The notes under the pieces: model-generated | Seen by the model: the letters and a program-made list of their open reading frames with translations, nothing else | Told to the model about the DNA's origin: nothing | The model's database searches: none | Made by a program: the position numbers and the translations under genes | Shown: piece by piece, positions 39,247-47,634 of the stretch | Numbering within the stretch: the stretch's first letter is position 1 | Layout: every line of letters begins with the position of its first letter | DNA from: Paracoccaceae bacterium | GTDB lineage: Bacteria > Pseudomonadota > Alphaproteobacteria > Rhodobacterales > Rhodobacteraceae | Assembly (NCBI GenBank): GCA_024742405.1 | Contig: JANSYP010000001.1 | Span: forward strand, 496,001-560,000 | Length of the DNA stretch: 64,000 bases | Direction: 5' to 3'

Positions 39247-39269
39247 GGGCCCCACTCGGGGCCCTTTTT
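39247..39269 (+). terminator. Intrinsic terminator downstream of nrdJ
   Basis: Stem GGGCCCC/GGGGCCC with a 4-nt loop followed by five T residues, a typical rho-independent terminator on the plus strand. It lies about 155 nt beyond the nrdJ stop; no gene was found in the gap. Confidence 0.85.
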
Positions 39270-39627
39270 CTGTCCGCGCCGCGCCAATGCGGGCGGCGTT
39301 AATCTTTGTACGAAACGTCCAAACGGGCATTTCGTACAGTCATGTTCCCACTTTGATCTGGTTCGGCGCCGAACCGTCGGTGCCAGCGTCACTGGAACCG
39401 AGGGCGGGCAAAAAGGGTCAGAGCCCCGGCCTCCAAACGACGATCCCGAAACGCCCGACACGGCGCAGCGTATCCAGATCGGGTGCTGTGCAGTTCCGCG
39501 TTGCGGCTGCGTCCGTCGGGACCATGGGCGTGGGCGCAGCCATTGGACCGAATTCACGCGCGCATCGTGCCAAACCTGCGTATCACTCGTTGGGATAGAC
39601 TGTCGGGATAAGGATAGGAAATCAGCA
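39270..39627. other. Intergenic region with a perfect inverted repeat
   Basis: About 360 nt with no convincing gene; the open frames are low-complexity shadows. It contains TGTACGAAA (39307-39315) and its exact complement TTTCGTACA (39330-39338), 14 nt apart, a possible operator or hairpin. It sits about 290 nt upstream of the 140-residue secreted-protein gene. Confidence 0.6.
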
Positions 39628-40050
39628 ATGAAAAAGGCATTTCTTTTGTTTCTTCTGCTTCTTGGGACGCCGGCGGCGGCGACCGAGGTGCCAATCGACA
39701 ATCGGTTCTTTCAGTTCGGCGCGCGGTTTCAGGACAATTCGAGCGTCATGGTTCTCGCATCGCCGCGAAATGTCGGGGGAAAACTCGCGATCTGCGGCGT
39801 GTATTGGACGACGGGCGGCACGCCTCGGGTCATGCGGGAGATCGGGCCAGCCTACGTGAAGCAGCTTGAGTTTGCCATCGGCGATACCGCGCTGCCGAAA
39901 AAGAACTGGCGCTTCAGCCGGATCCGGAACAGCGGCGACCCGACGGGTCAGCCTGCACGCTGCACCGTTCTGAACGTCGCCTGGACGGATCAGATGGCGC
40001 GGATGCCTTTGCGGCCCCAAAGCACACGGGATGTCATCCGGGCAAACTAG
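39628..40050 (+). CDS. Small secreted protein of unknown function
   Basis: A 140-residue protein with a clear Sec signal peptide (MKKAFLLFLLLLGTPAAA, then TE) and a mature part of about 120 residues containing two Cys (in AICGVYW and ARCTVLNV) that could form a disulfide. No family was recognised. A GATAGGAAATC stretch upstream offers a weak ribosome site. It converges with ilvH. Confidence 0.75.
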   Translation: MKKAFLLFLLLLGTPAAATEVPIDNRFFQFGARFQDNSSVMVLASPRNVGGKLAICGVYWTTGGTPRVMREIGPAYVKQLEFAIGDTALPKKNWRFSRIRNSGDPTGQPARCTVLNVAWTDQMARMPLRPQSTRDVIRAN

Positions 40051-40152
40051 CGATCAGGCGGGCGCGGAGCTGTCTGCCTGTCTCCCGCGGACAGCAGGTG
40101 ATTTTTGCCGGAGTGCCACGGAGCTTCTGACAGGGCTTGAGAGCTTTCGCGC

Positions 40153-40728
40153 TCACTCCTCACTGTCGCCCGGGCCGCGGGCCAGGGCGGCGACGCCGGT
40201 GCGGGCGACTTCGGTCAGGCCGAGGGGGCGCATGAGGTCGGCGAAGGCGTCGACCTTGTCGGGCGTGCCGGTGATCTCGAAGACGAAGCTTTCGAGCGAC
40301 GTGTCGACCACTTTGGCGCGGAAGATGTCGGCGAGCCGCAGCGCCTCGACCCGCTTGTCGCCGGTGCCCGCGACCTTGACCAGCGCCAGTTCGCGTTCGA
40401 CGGCGGGGCCCTCGACGGTGAGGTCATGGACCTCGTGCACCGGGACCATGCGTTCGAGCTGTGCCTTGATCTGTTCGATCACCTGGGGCGTCCCGGTGGT
40501 GACGATGGTGATCCGCGAGCGGTGACCCTGATGGTCGATCTCGGCCACGGTCAGGCTGTCGATATTGTAGCCGCGCCCGGAGAAGAGCCCGATCACCCGC
40601 GCCAGTACGCCGGACTCGTTGTCGACGACGACCGCGATCGTGTGGCGTTCCAGGTCTTCGCTGAGGTGGCTGCGCAGGTCGTAGGCCGATTTGCGCGAGC
40701 TGCCTTTCTTTATCTGCAGGGCCGACAT
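40153..40728 (-). CDS. ilvH: Acetolactate synthase small (regulatory) subunit
   Basis: A 191-residue protein with an N-terminal ACT domain (HTIAVVVDNESGVLARVIGLF, about 29-49, then RGYNIDSLTVAEI) and a C-terminal domain. It binds valine to inhibit IlvB and raises its activity. It is usually encoded next to ilvB, but here two plus-strand genes and a terminator lie between them, so it needs its own promoter in 40729-40963. Confidence 0.95.
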   Translation of the reverse strand: MSALQIKKGSSRKSAYDLRSHLSEDLERHTIAVVVDNESGVLARVIGLFSGRGYNIDSLTVAEIDHQGHRSRITIVTTGTPQVIEQIKAQLERMVPVHEVHDLTVEGPAVERELALVKVAGTGDKRVEALRLADIFRAKVVDTSLESFVFEITGTPDKVDAFADLMRPLGLTEVARTGVAALARGPGDSEE

Positions 40729-40963
40729 GGGCGGGTGTCCTCTCTGTGCTGGAGCGCGTCATTGCAACATGAAGGGGAAATCGCAAGGGCTGGGGCGGGA
40801 AATGTTACAGTTTCGCCGCGTATACCGCCGTATACTCACGCCGACGTTGACGCCAAGTCACACCGCTGTGCACCTGATTGCCAGCGCACAACAAAACCCG
40901 GATACCTCCTTCACGGAACAGAAATGCACCAAGATACGCACCGCTTCCCCAAGGAGACACGCC

Positions 40964-41470
40964 ATGAGCGCCACCGCCACCAACCCGTCCCACAGCCTCG
41001 ACGCACAGCAGATCCGCGCCACGATCGTCACGATCCTGACCGCGGGCGCCTTTGCCACGCTGGCCTTTGATTTCTTCGGTCAGAGCCTCAGCCCCTGGTT
41101 CGGTTTCGCCAAGCTTGCACCGGTCCCGCTGGCCAATGGCGTGATCGCCACGATCTTTGGCGAGGGCTTCACCCCCGCCGCCCATGCGATGCACTACTTC
41201 GTCGGTCTGATCGGCTACAGCGTCGGCTGGGTGCTGATTGCGGAGCCACTGCGTGCCCGGTTCGCGCCGCAGGTGCCCTGGTTCGCCGCCGCCGTGGTCT
41301 ATGGCGTCGCGCTCTGGGTCTGGGCGCTCTACGTGATGGCCCATCTGGTCGTCGGCAACCCGGCGTTCCTGGGCTTCAGCCAGATCACCTGGGTCGCTCT
41401 GGTGGGTCACGTGGTCTACGCCGTCGTCGTCGCCTGGGTGACCGAGCTGCGCCAATCGCAGCAGGGCTGA
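40964..41470 (+). CDS. Membrane protein of unknown function
   Basis: A 168-residue protein with about four hydrophobic segments, starting at ATG 40964 after AAGGAG. A tandem GTATAC pair (40820-40825 and 40830-40835) lies upstream and may be an operator. No family was recognised with confidence. It is followed by an intrinsic terminator and lies between ilvH and ilvB on the opposite strand. Confidence 0.75.
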   Translation: MSATATNPSHSLDAQQIRATIVTILTAGAFATLAFDFFGQSLSPWFGFAKLAPVPLANGVIATIFGEGFTPAAHAMHYFVGLIGYSVGWVLIAEPLRARFAPQVPWFAAAVVYGVALWVWALYVMAHLVVGNPAFLGFSQITWVALVGHVVYAVVVAWVTELRQSQQG

Positions 41471-41504
41471 GCCCCGGCCAGCGCAACGCGACACAACCCG
41501 GAGA

Positions 41505-41529
41505 GGGCGGCGGTTTTCGCCGCCCTTTT
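41505..41529 (+). terminator. Intrinsic terminator after the membrane-protein gene
   Basis: Stem GGGCGGCG/CGCCGCCC with a TTTTC-type loop and four T residues following, 35 nt beyond the stop at 41470. The rest of the 41471-41704 gap should contain the yceI promoter. Confidence 0.85.
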
Positions 41530-41704
41530 CAGTTTGCGGTTTCACCCGCCAAAGTGCCTGGAAATCGGGCATTGGATGTCCTGCTCCGGCGCTGTGCAAC
41601 GGCGCACACGGAGTGTTGTTCAAAGTACCCATCCCAGGGCTCGACCTTGCGTCAAGCACGCCCATCTCTGCGGCACCACGTTTTTTCAGACATAGGAGAC
41701 ACCG

Positions 41705-42328
41705 ATGCGATCCCTACTTGCCTCTGCCGCCTTTGTTCTTGCCGCCAGCCCCGTTCTGGCCAATCCGATCACCGTGCCGTCGGGCACCTACACGCTGGAC
41801 CCCACCCACACGAGCGTGGTCTGGAAGGTCAGCCATCTGGGCATGTCGAACTACACCGCGCGGTTCGAGGGGATCAGCGGGACCCTGGACCTGAACGCCG
41901 AGGATCCGACCGCAAGCGTCGTGTCGGTCGTGATCGATCCGGCCTCGGTCTCCACCGGGTATCCCAACGCCGCCGAGAAGGATTTCGACGCCAAGCTGGC
42001 CCAGGACGCGAAATGGTTCAACGCGGGCGCGCATCCCGAGATCACCTTTACCTCCGACAGTCTGGAGATGACCGGGGATACGACCGGCACAATGACCGGC
42101 GATCTGACGATGCTGGGCGTGACGCTGCCGGTGACCTTTGACGTGACGCTGAACGGGCAGTTCCCGACCCATCCCTTTGCGCCCGACATCGCGGCGCTGG
42201 GCTTTTCCGCGCACACTGTGATCGACCGGACCGATTTCGGCTTTACCGAGCTGGCGCCCGGCGTCGGCGCGGAGGTCGAGGTGCTGGTGGAGACCGAGTT
42301 CACCAAGCCGCTGAGCGAGGAAAGCTGA
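41705..42328 (+). CDS. YceI-family periplasmic lipid-binding protein
   Basis: A 207-residue protein with a signal peptide (ending SPVLA, then NP) and one YceI lipocalin-like domain: YTLDPTHTSVVWKVSHLGMSN near the N-terminus and FGFTELAPGVGAEVEVLVETEF at the C-terminus. YceI proteins bind isoprenoid quinone-like molecules in a beta barrel. A second YceI domain in this window is fused to a cytochrome b561 (61605-62828), so this is a separate secreted copy. It converges with ilvB. Confidence 0.92.
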   Translation: MRSLLASAAFVLAASPVLANPITVPSGTYTLDPTHTSVVWKVSHLGMSNYTARFEGISGTLDLNAEDPTASVVSVVIDPASVSTGYPNAAEKDFDAKLAQDAKWFNAGAHPEITFTSDSLEMTGDTTGTMTGDLTMLGVTLPVTFDVTLNGQFPTHPFAPDIAALGFSAHTVIDRTDFGFTELAPGVGAEVEVLVETEFTKPLSEES

Positions 42329-42390
42329 GCGGACGCTGCGTGGCTGCCGGGCCTGTCGGCTGGCAGACGGGCGCCGCATAGTGAAACAGA

Positions 42391-42418
42391 AAACGCCCGG
42401 CGGATCTGCCGGGCGTTT
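42391..42418. terminator. Bidirectional terminator between yceI and ilvB
   Basis: Perfect 11-bp stem AAACGCCCGGC/GCCGGGCGTTT with a 6-nt loop. It reads as an A-tract, stem, T-tract in both directions, so it can end transcripts from both convergent genes. It also blocks ilvB read-through toward ilvH. Confidence 0.85.
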
Positions 42419-42460
42419 CGATATCCATGGGTGGGCACGTGGCGCACCCCGCTCCGGGCC

Positions 42461-44218
42461 TCAGACCAGTACGGCACCCTTGCTGCCGATGGCATCCGCG
42501 GTCGGCGCGTCGCCCAAGAGCATCTTGTTGTGGGCCTCGCCCGAGGGGATCATCGGGTAGCAGTTCTCGTGCTTTTCCACGAGGCAGTCGAAGATGACCG
42601 GCCCGTCATAGTCCAGCATCTCCATGATCGCGTCGTCGAGATCCGCAGGATCCTTGCAGAGGATGCCCTTGCAGCCGAAAGCCTCGGCGAGCTTGACGAA
42701 ATCGGGCAGGGCCTCGGACCAGCTGTGGCTGTAGCGCTCGCCATGGAGCAGCTCCTGCCACTGGCGCACCATGCCGAGCCGTTCGTTGTTCATGATGAAC
42801 TGCTTGACCGGCAGGCGGTACTGCACGGCCGTGCCCATCTCCTGCATGTTCATCAGCCAGGACGCCTCGCCCGCGACATTGATCACGAGCGCGTCCGGGT
42901 GCGCCACCTGGATGCCGATGGAGGCCGGCGTGCCATAGCCCATGGTGCCCAGGCCCCCGGAGGTCATCCAGCGGTTGGGATCCTCGAAGCCCAGATACTG
43001 CGCGGCCCACATCTGGTGCTGGCCCACCTCGGTCGCGATATAGCGGTCGCGGTCCTTGGTCAGCGCCTCCAGCCGGGCGAGCGCATGCTGCGGCCGGATC
43101 GTGGTTTCCGACGGCGTGAAGCCGAGGCAGTCGATCTGCTTCCACTCGTCGAGCTGGGCCCACCATTTGGCGAGCGCCTCCTTGTTGGTCTTGCGCCCAC
43201 GCGCCTTCCAGATCTTGAGCGCGTCCTCCAGCACATGGCCGACATCGCCGATGATCGGCACGTCGGCATGGATCACCTTGTTGATCGAGGACGGGTCGAT
43301 ATCGATATGGACCTTTTTGGATTTCGGGCTGAAATCCTGCACGCGGCCGGTGATCCGGTCGTCGAAGCGCGCACCGACATTGATCATCAGATCGCAGCCA
43401 TGCATCGCCAGGTTGGCCTCGTAGAGCCCGTGCATCCCGAGCATGCCGATCCAGTTCTCGCCGGACGCGGGGTAGGCGCCAAGGCCCATCAGGGTCGAGG
43501 TGATCGGAAAGCCGGTCGCGGCGACGAACTCGCGCAGCAGCTGGCTGGCGCCGGGGCCGGAATTGATCACCCCGCCCCCGGTATAGAAGAGGGGGCGTTC
43601 GGCGGTTTCCATCAATTCGACCAGGCGGGTGATCTGCTCCTGATCGCCCTTCACCCGGGGCTGGTAATGCTTGGTCTTGGCCTTGTGGGTCGGCGTGTAG
43701 GTCGCGGAGGCGAACTGCACGTCCTTGGGGATGTCGACCAGCACCGGACCGGGCCGCCCCTTCATGGCGACATGGAAGGCCTGGTGGATGACGTCCGAAA
43801 GCTCGGCGGTGTCCTTGACCAGCCAGTTATGCTTGGTGCAGGGGCGCGTGATGCCGACGGTGTCGGCCTCCTGAAAGGCGTCGTTGCCGATCATGAAGGT
43901 CGGGACCTGCCCCGTGAGGCAGACCAGCGGAATGCTGTCCATCAGCGCGTCGGTCAGTCCGGTCACGGCATTGGTGGCGCCGGGGCCGGATGTCACCAGA
44001 ACGACGCCCGGCTTGCCGGTGGAGCGCGCATAGCCTTCGGCGGCATGGACCGCGCCCTGTTCGTGGCGCACCAGGATATGCCGGATTTCGTTCTGCTGGA
44101 AAATCTCGTCATAGATCGGAAGCACAGCGCCGCCGGGATAGCCGAAGACCACCTCCACCCCCTGATCCTTGAGGGCCTGAACCACCATTTTCGCGCCGGT
44201 CATCTTGGTCATCGTCAC
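42461..44218 (-). CDS. ilvB: Acetolactate synthase large (catalytic) subunit
   Basis: A 585-residue TPP enzyme with [13 protein letters not shown] (26-38), catalytic Glu53 in [15 protein letters not shown], and the TPP/Mg block beginning [14 protein letters not shown]. It makes acetolactate or acetohydroxybutyrate, the first step of valine, leucine and isoleucine synthesis, with IlvH. In most enzymes the TPP motif reads GDGS..; here the second Gly-Asp pair reads GEAS, which deserves a check. Its leader (44219-44421) contains an attenuator. Confidence 0.95.
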   Translation of the reverse strand: MTMTKMTGAKMVVQALKDQGVEVVFGYPGGAVLPIYDEIFQQNEIRHILVRHEQGAVHAAEGYARSTGKPGVVLVTSGPGATNAVTGLTDALMDSIPLVCLTGQVPTFMIGNDAFQEADTVGITRPCTKHNWLVKDTAELSDVIHQAFHVAMKGRPGPVLVDIPKDVQFASATYTPTHKAKTKHYQPRVKGDQEQITRLVELMETAERPLFYTGGGVINSGPGASQLLREFVAATGFPITSTLMGLGAYPASGENWIGMLGMHGLYEANLAMHGCDLMINVGARFDDRITGRVQDFSPKSKKVHIDIDPSSINKVIHADVPIIGDVGHVLEDALKIWKARGRKTNKEALAKWWAQLDEWKQIDCLGFTPSETTIRPQHALARLEALTKDRDRYIATEVGQHQMWAAQYLGFEDPNRWMTSGGLGTMGYGTPASIGIQVAHPDALVINVAGEASWLMNMQEMGTAVQYRLPVKQFIMNNERLGMVRQWQELLHGERYSHSWSEALPDFVKLAEAFGCKGILCKDPADLDDAIMEMLDYDGPVIFDCLVEKHENCYPMIPSGEAHNKMLLGDAPTADAIGSKGAVLV

Positions 44219-44264
44219 GGTTCCTTCTCCGCGTGTGCCGATCAGTTCTGTCGGGTGTGGGCAT

Positions 44265-44293
44265 AAAAAAACCCCCGAGTTTCAAGTCGGGGG
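44265..44293 (-). terminator. Attenuator terminator of ilvB
   Basis: On the minus strand: CCCCCGA, an 8-nt loop, TCGGGGG, then seven T residues. It lies between the leader peptide and ilvB, so it must be read through for ilvB expression. The adjoining 10-bp inverted repeat (GGCGCATGGG at 44292-44301 with CCCATGCGCC at 44325-44334) overlaps its 5' arm by two bases and is the likely competing stem. Confidence 0.85.
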
Positions 44294-44317
44294 CGCATGG
44301 GATCGTTATGGCGTCCG

Positions 44318-44365
44318 TTACCGGCCCATGCGCCTGTGTCCTACGACTACGATAAGACCGGTCAT
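44318..44365 (-). CDS. ilvL: ilv leader peptide (15 aa) for attenuation
   Basis: A short frame MTGLIVVVGHRRMGR from ATG 44365 to TAA 44318-44320, preceded by AAGGGGAG. Residues 4-8 are Leu-Ile-Val-Val-Val, all products of the ilv pathway, and two Val codons are GTA, which is rare in this high-GC DNA. Ribosome stalling at these codons when charged tRNA is scarce would change the fold of the RNA before the downstream terminator and allow ilvB transcription. The function is inferred from the arrangement; the sequence features are direct. Confidence 0.85.
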   Translation of the reverse strand: MTGLIVVVGHRRMGR

Positions 44366-44392
44366 TTTCGTCCACTCCCCTTAACGCGTGCG

Positions 44393-44421
44393 ACACTAGA
44401 AAGCTCTGTTGGCGAGGTCAA
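44393..44421 (-). promoter_or_regulatory. Predicted promoter of the ilvL-ilvB transcript
   Basis: On the minus strand: TTGACC (-35, at 44416-44421), a 17-nt spacer, then TAGTGT (-10, at 44393-44398). The transcription start would be about 20 nt before the leader-peptide ATG at 44365. The 17-nt spacing is ideal; the -10 is weak. Confidence 0.6.
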
Positions 44422-44555
44422 CAGCCAAAGCGCGACACAATCTGTGCCGGGTGTCTTAAAATGCGCATTATTCTGTCGCGATTGGAGCGCCTCGCGAAAC
44501 GAAAACGGGCGGCCCCGCCGGGCCACCCGATCCTCGTCACTGGAGCAGGGAGGGG

Positions 44556-46133
44556 TCAGCCAGTGATGAGATCCTCTGCCACGGCGATGCTGGCGCGCTT
44601 GTCCTGCACGCATTTCAGCATGTGGCCCATCGAGTATTTGCCGTCCTCGGCACCCAGCGAGGCCCAGGGCGTGAAGTCCGGCGCGGTGTTCACGATGGAT
44701 TCCGGATCGAGATAGAGCAGCCGCAACAGCGTCGTGGCGACGATCGTGCCGCCCACGGGCCCGAGCTTGCCGCCGCAGCGTTCGGCCTCGTGCAGGCAGT
44801 AGTACCAGAGTGGGGTCTTGGTGATGCCGGATTTGCGCAGCTCTTCGGGGGCGCGCAGTTCGGCCACGCCCATCTTGCGCGCCATTTGCTGGCCCGAGGC
44901 GAGCTCCAGCGCGAACCGGTCGCGGAAGACATTGCGGTGGGGCAGCTTGCGGGCCTCTTCGACCGCGAGCTCTTCGCCGTCGATGCTGAGCCCGTGATTG
45001 ATGAAGGGCAGGATGAAGATCGAGCCGGGCAGTTTGCGCCCGATGGGGCGCGCCGTGTCGGGGTCGGCGCCGCCGGGGAAGCGGAACAGGCACTCCCAGT
45101 CGATATTGAGCTCCGGCTTGCGGCTGGAGAACTCGGGCCGGCCGAGCTCGAAGAGGTTGAACTTGCGGCCCGCGCCGGTGTTGAGCGTGTAGTCGTTCTG
45201 CACCGTGGCATGGCCGAACCGGTAGGCCGCGCCGGAGAACTCGATCGGCATCACCGGGCTGTCGGTCTTGAAGGGCGCGGGCAGATGGCCGCTGGCCAGC
45301 GCGTGCTTCACGCTGTGCAGGACCTTCGCGTCGACGAAGGCCGGCAGGAAGTCGTTCATGATCAGCCACTGGTAGTGCAGCCGGACGATCCGGCGCGCCG
45401 CCTGGAACGCCATGGCGCCCGCGTCCGCATCCGCGGCGAGTGCTTCGGAGCGGATACCCGACAGCGCCGCGGGCACGTCGGCCTCGCCGGCCTCGATCGC
45501 GGTCATGACGATGTTGTGGAGCGTGACGAACGCGCCCTGGAGCTGGCTGACGATCTGGTTTTCGTCGTTGCGCGGATCACCGATCAGGGCCGTGCCGTGG
45601 GCATTGCGGGCCAAGTCGCGCGGATTGGCCTTGGTGCCGAAATTCAGGAAGCCTTCGTGGCGCGGGCTGTAGAGATGGGGGCTGGCCTCGGGCCCGTCGC
45701 CATAGACACAGTCGAGATCGAGCGCCGGCGTGCGGACGTTGCGGATGGAGCGCGGATCGATGCGCGTGCCGATGGCGCTCTGGGCATCCAGCGTCACGTC
45801 ATGGTCGATGAACTGGCCGAAAAAGGTCATGCCCGCATCGACATCGCTGGCCGGGTCACTGTCGTCGCGCATCGCGTCCAGCGCGTCGGTGAAGCCCGCG
45901 ATGACCTTGGCGGCGGAAAAGGGCGTGCCGTCGGCCTCCATGCCGGTCAGCGGATTGCGGTGGCCGATGCGGCCGAACACCTGGGGCAGCGGCACGTCCG
46001 GTTCGGTCCGGCCCGCCACGCTTTCGCGCACCAGCGTGTCGTATTTGCTCAGCCCGTGCACGGATCGGGCCGCGCGCCGTGCTTTGGCATCAATCTTCTT
46101 TGCCGTTGTCTTGCCGGAACTGTGAAAGGTCAT
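44556..46133 (-). CDS. Animal-type haem peroxidase
   Basis: A 525-residue protein from ATG 46133 (GGAGA ribosome site). It shows the animal peroxidase blocks: FFGQFIDHDVT with the distal His (His111), NENQIVSQLQGAFVTLHN, and AYRFGHATV with the proximal His (His308). Bacterial members of this superfamily oxidise halides or phenols with hydrogen peroxide, but the substrate here is unknown. No signal peptide is seen; the N-terminus is Lys/Arg-rich. It lies between the ilv genes and TRAP transporter 2 and is divergent from the latter. Confidence 0.9.
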   Translation of the reverse strand: MTFHSSGKTTAKKIDAKARRAARSVHGLSKYDTLVRESVAGRTEPDVPLPQVFGRIGHRNPLTGMEADGTPFSAAKVIAGFTDALDAMRDDSDPASDVDAGMTFFGQFIDHDVTLDAQSAIGTRIDPRSIRNVRTPALDLDCVYGDGPEASPHLYSPRHEGFLNFGTKANPRDLARNAHGTALIGDPRNDENQIVSQLQGAFVTLHNIVMTAIEAGEADVPAALSGIRSEALAADADAGAMAFQAARRIVRLHYQWLIMNDFLPAFVDAKVLHSVKHALASGHLPAPFKTDSPVMPIEFSGAAYRFGHATVQNDYTLNTGAGRKFNLFELGRPEFSSRKPELNIDWECLFRFPGGADPDTARPIGRKLPGSIFILPFINHGLSIDGEELAVEEARKLPHRNVFRDRFALELASGQQMARKMGVAELRAPEELRKSGITKTPLWYYCLHEAERCGGKLGPVGGTIVATTLLRLLYLDPESIVNTAPDFTPWASLGAEDGKYSMGHMLKCVQDKRASIAVAEDLITG

Positions 46134-46445
46134 GGCTGTCTCCAGGATCGCTCGAAGTGTCATCGGGCCGGCCCGAATGTTGCCGGACCTGACCCAACGG
46201 TAGGCGTGGCGCTGCGCTCCGGGCAATTGGTGCGCACGTGAATAAACCGATAGAAAAAACGGGGCTTATGCGCATTGACGCGCCAATAACGCGGGGCGCC
46301 AACGCAAAACCCGTAGCGTCGCGCCTGAATTCGCCGGATCGGCTATTCCCTGTCCCCGACCCCGCCGCTAGGTTTTCCCGCACGTAACATGATCCGCCCC
46401 GACAAGGGCCGGGCACCAAGACTACCATAGGGAGAGAGCACCACC
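46134..46445. other. Divergent promoter region between haem peroxidase and TRAP 2
   Basis: About 310 nt without a gene. It should contain the promoters for both genes. A 14-nt sequence TAAACCGATAGAAA (46243-46256) recurs exactly at 51022-51035, just after the TRAP 2 genes. No clear -35/-10 pair could be fixed. Confidence 0.45.
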
Positions 46446-47528
46446 ATGGATCGTCGTTCCTTTTTGCGAACATCTGCACTGGGCGGCACCGCTGCCGCAG
46501 GCACGCTGGCCGCCCCCGCCTATGCCCAGGGCAAACGCACCCTGGTCATGCACACGACATGGCCGCGCGGCTTCGCCGGTCTGGCCGATGCCGCCGACAA
46601 GACCGCGGAAAACATCAATGCCATCGCCGGCGACACGCTGACGGTCGAGGTCAAGCATGCCGGTGAGCCGCTCGGCGCGTTCGACGTGTTCGACGTCGTG
46701 ACCGCGGGTCAGGCCGACATGTTCCACGGGGCCGACTATTACTGGGTCAACCAGCACCCGGCCTATGCGTTTTTTGCGTCGGTGCCCTTCGGGATGACCG
46801 CGAACGAGCTGAACGCCTGGTACTATCATGATGGCGGGTTCGACCTGCACCAGGAGCTTGGCCAGATCTTTGGGCTGAAGTCGTTCCTGGCCGGCAATAC
46901 CGGCAGCCAGGCCGGTGGCTGGTTCCGCAAGGAGATCACCAGCCCGGAGGATTTCCAGGGTCTGCGGTTCCGCATGCCCGGGCTCGGCGGCAACGCGCTG
47001 GGGGCCATGGGCGCCTCGGTGCAGAACCTGCCCGGCGGCGAGATCTACCAGGCGCTGGCGTCGGGCTCGCTCGACGGAACGGAATGGGTGGGCCCCTGGT
47101 CGGACGAGAAGGTCGGCTTCCAGGAGGTCACGGAGTTCTACTATCCCGCCGGTTTCCATGAGCCCGGCACGGGGCTCGCGCTCAGCGTCAACCTCGACGT
47201 CTTCAACGAGCTGACGCCGACCCAGCAGAAGGCCATCGAGCTGGGCTGTGCCGCCGCGAACGACTGGAGCCTGACGCAATACCTCGCCAACAACGGCGCG
47301 GCGCTGCGGCGGCTGGAAAGCTCCGGCGTGAAGATCATGGAGTTCCCCGACAGCGTGTGGGACGCGTTCGGCGCGGCCTCCAAGGGGGTCTATGAGGAGT
47401 TCATGGAGGACGAGCTCTTCAAGCAGGTCTTCGACAGCTACATGACGTCGATGGGCAACGTCTCGCCCTGGATCTCGCGGTCGAGCGGCGCCTACCGTGC
47501 CCAGCGGGACCGCGTGCTCGGCGTCTGA
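46446..47528 (+). CDS. TRAP substrate-binding protein, TakP-like (2-oxoacid type)
   Basis: A 360-residue periplasmic protein with a strong Tat signal (DRRSFLRTSALGG, ending AYAQ). The blocks GLRFRMPGLGGNALGAMGAS, LPGGEIYQALASGSLDG and TEWVGPWSDEKVGF match the TakP subgroup of DctP proteins, whose Rhodobacter member binds 2-oxoacids such as pyruvate. It follows an AGGGAGAGAG ribosome site. The ligand inference rests on family resemblance only. Confidence 0.9.
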   Translation: MDRRSFLRTSALGGTAAAGTLAAPAYAQGKRTLVMHTTWPRGFAGLADAADKTAENINAIAGDTLTVEVKHAGEPLGAFDVFDVVTAGQADMFHGADYYWVNQHPAYAFFASVPFGMTANELNAWYYHDGGFDLHQELGQIFGLKSFLAGNTGSQAGGWFRKEITSPEDFQGLRFRMPGLGGNALGAMGASVQNLPGGEIYQALASGSLDGTEWVGPWSDEKVGFQEVTEFYYPAGFHEPGTGLALSVNLDVFNELTPTQQKAIELGCAAANDWSLTQYLANNGAALRRLESSGVKIMEFPDSVWDAFGAASKGVYEEFMEDELFKQVFDSYMTSMGNVSPWISRSSGAYRAQRDRVLGV

Positions 47529-47552
47529 CCGGACGCATCACGAACGCCCTGT

Positions 47553-47605
47553 CCCGCCCCTGCGGCGGGCCAGGCGCGATCCCCCCCCTTTCTGGAGGGG
47601 GCGGG
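47553..47605 (+). repeat. Inverted repeat between TRAP 2 binding protein and permease genes
   Basis: CCCGCCCC (47553-47560) and GGGGCGGG (47598-47605) can pair, with further GC-rich sequence around them. As in TRAP 1, a stem sits just after the binding-protein gene and may stabilise or attenuate the transcript to favour the binding protein. Confidence 0.55.
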
Positions 47606-47634
47606 CAGACGGGACGGCGGGGGACAGCGAAAAC

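Noticed and set aside
39287-39598. 103-codon plus-strand frame after nrdJ
   Set aside because: No ribosome site, no family resemblance, spans the inverted repeat; likely chance.
40805-41665. 286-codon minus-strand frame over the membrane-protein gene
   Set aside because: Shadow frame covering a terminator; the plus frame has a ribosome site and membrane helices.
42431-44266. 611-codon plus-strand frame opposite ilvB
   Set aside because: Antisense shadow; ilvB is unambiguous.
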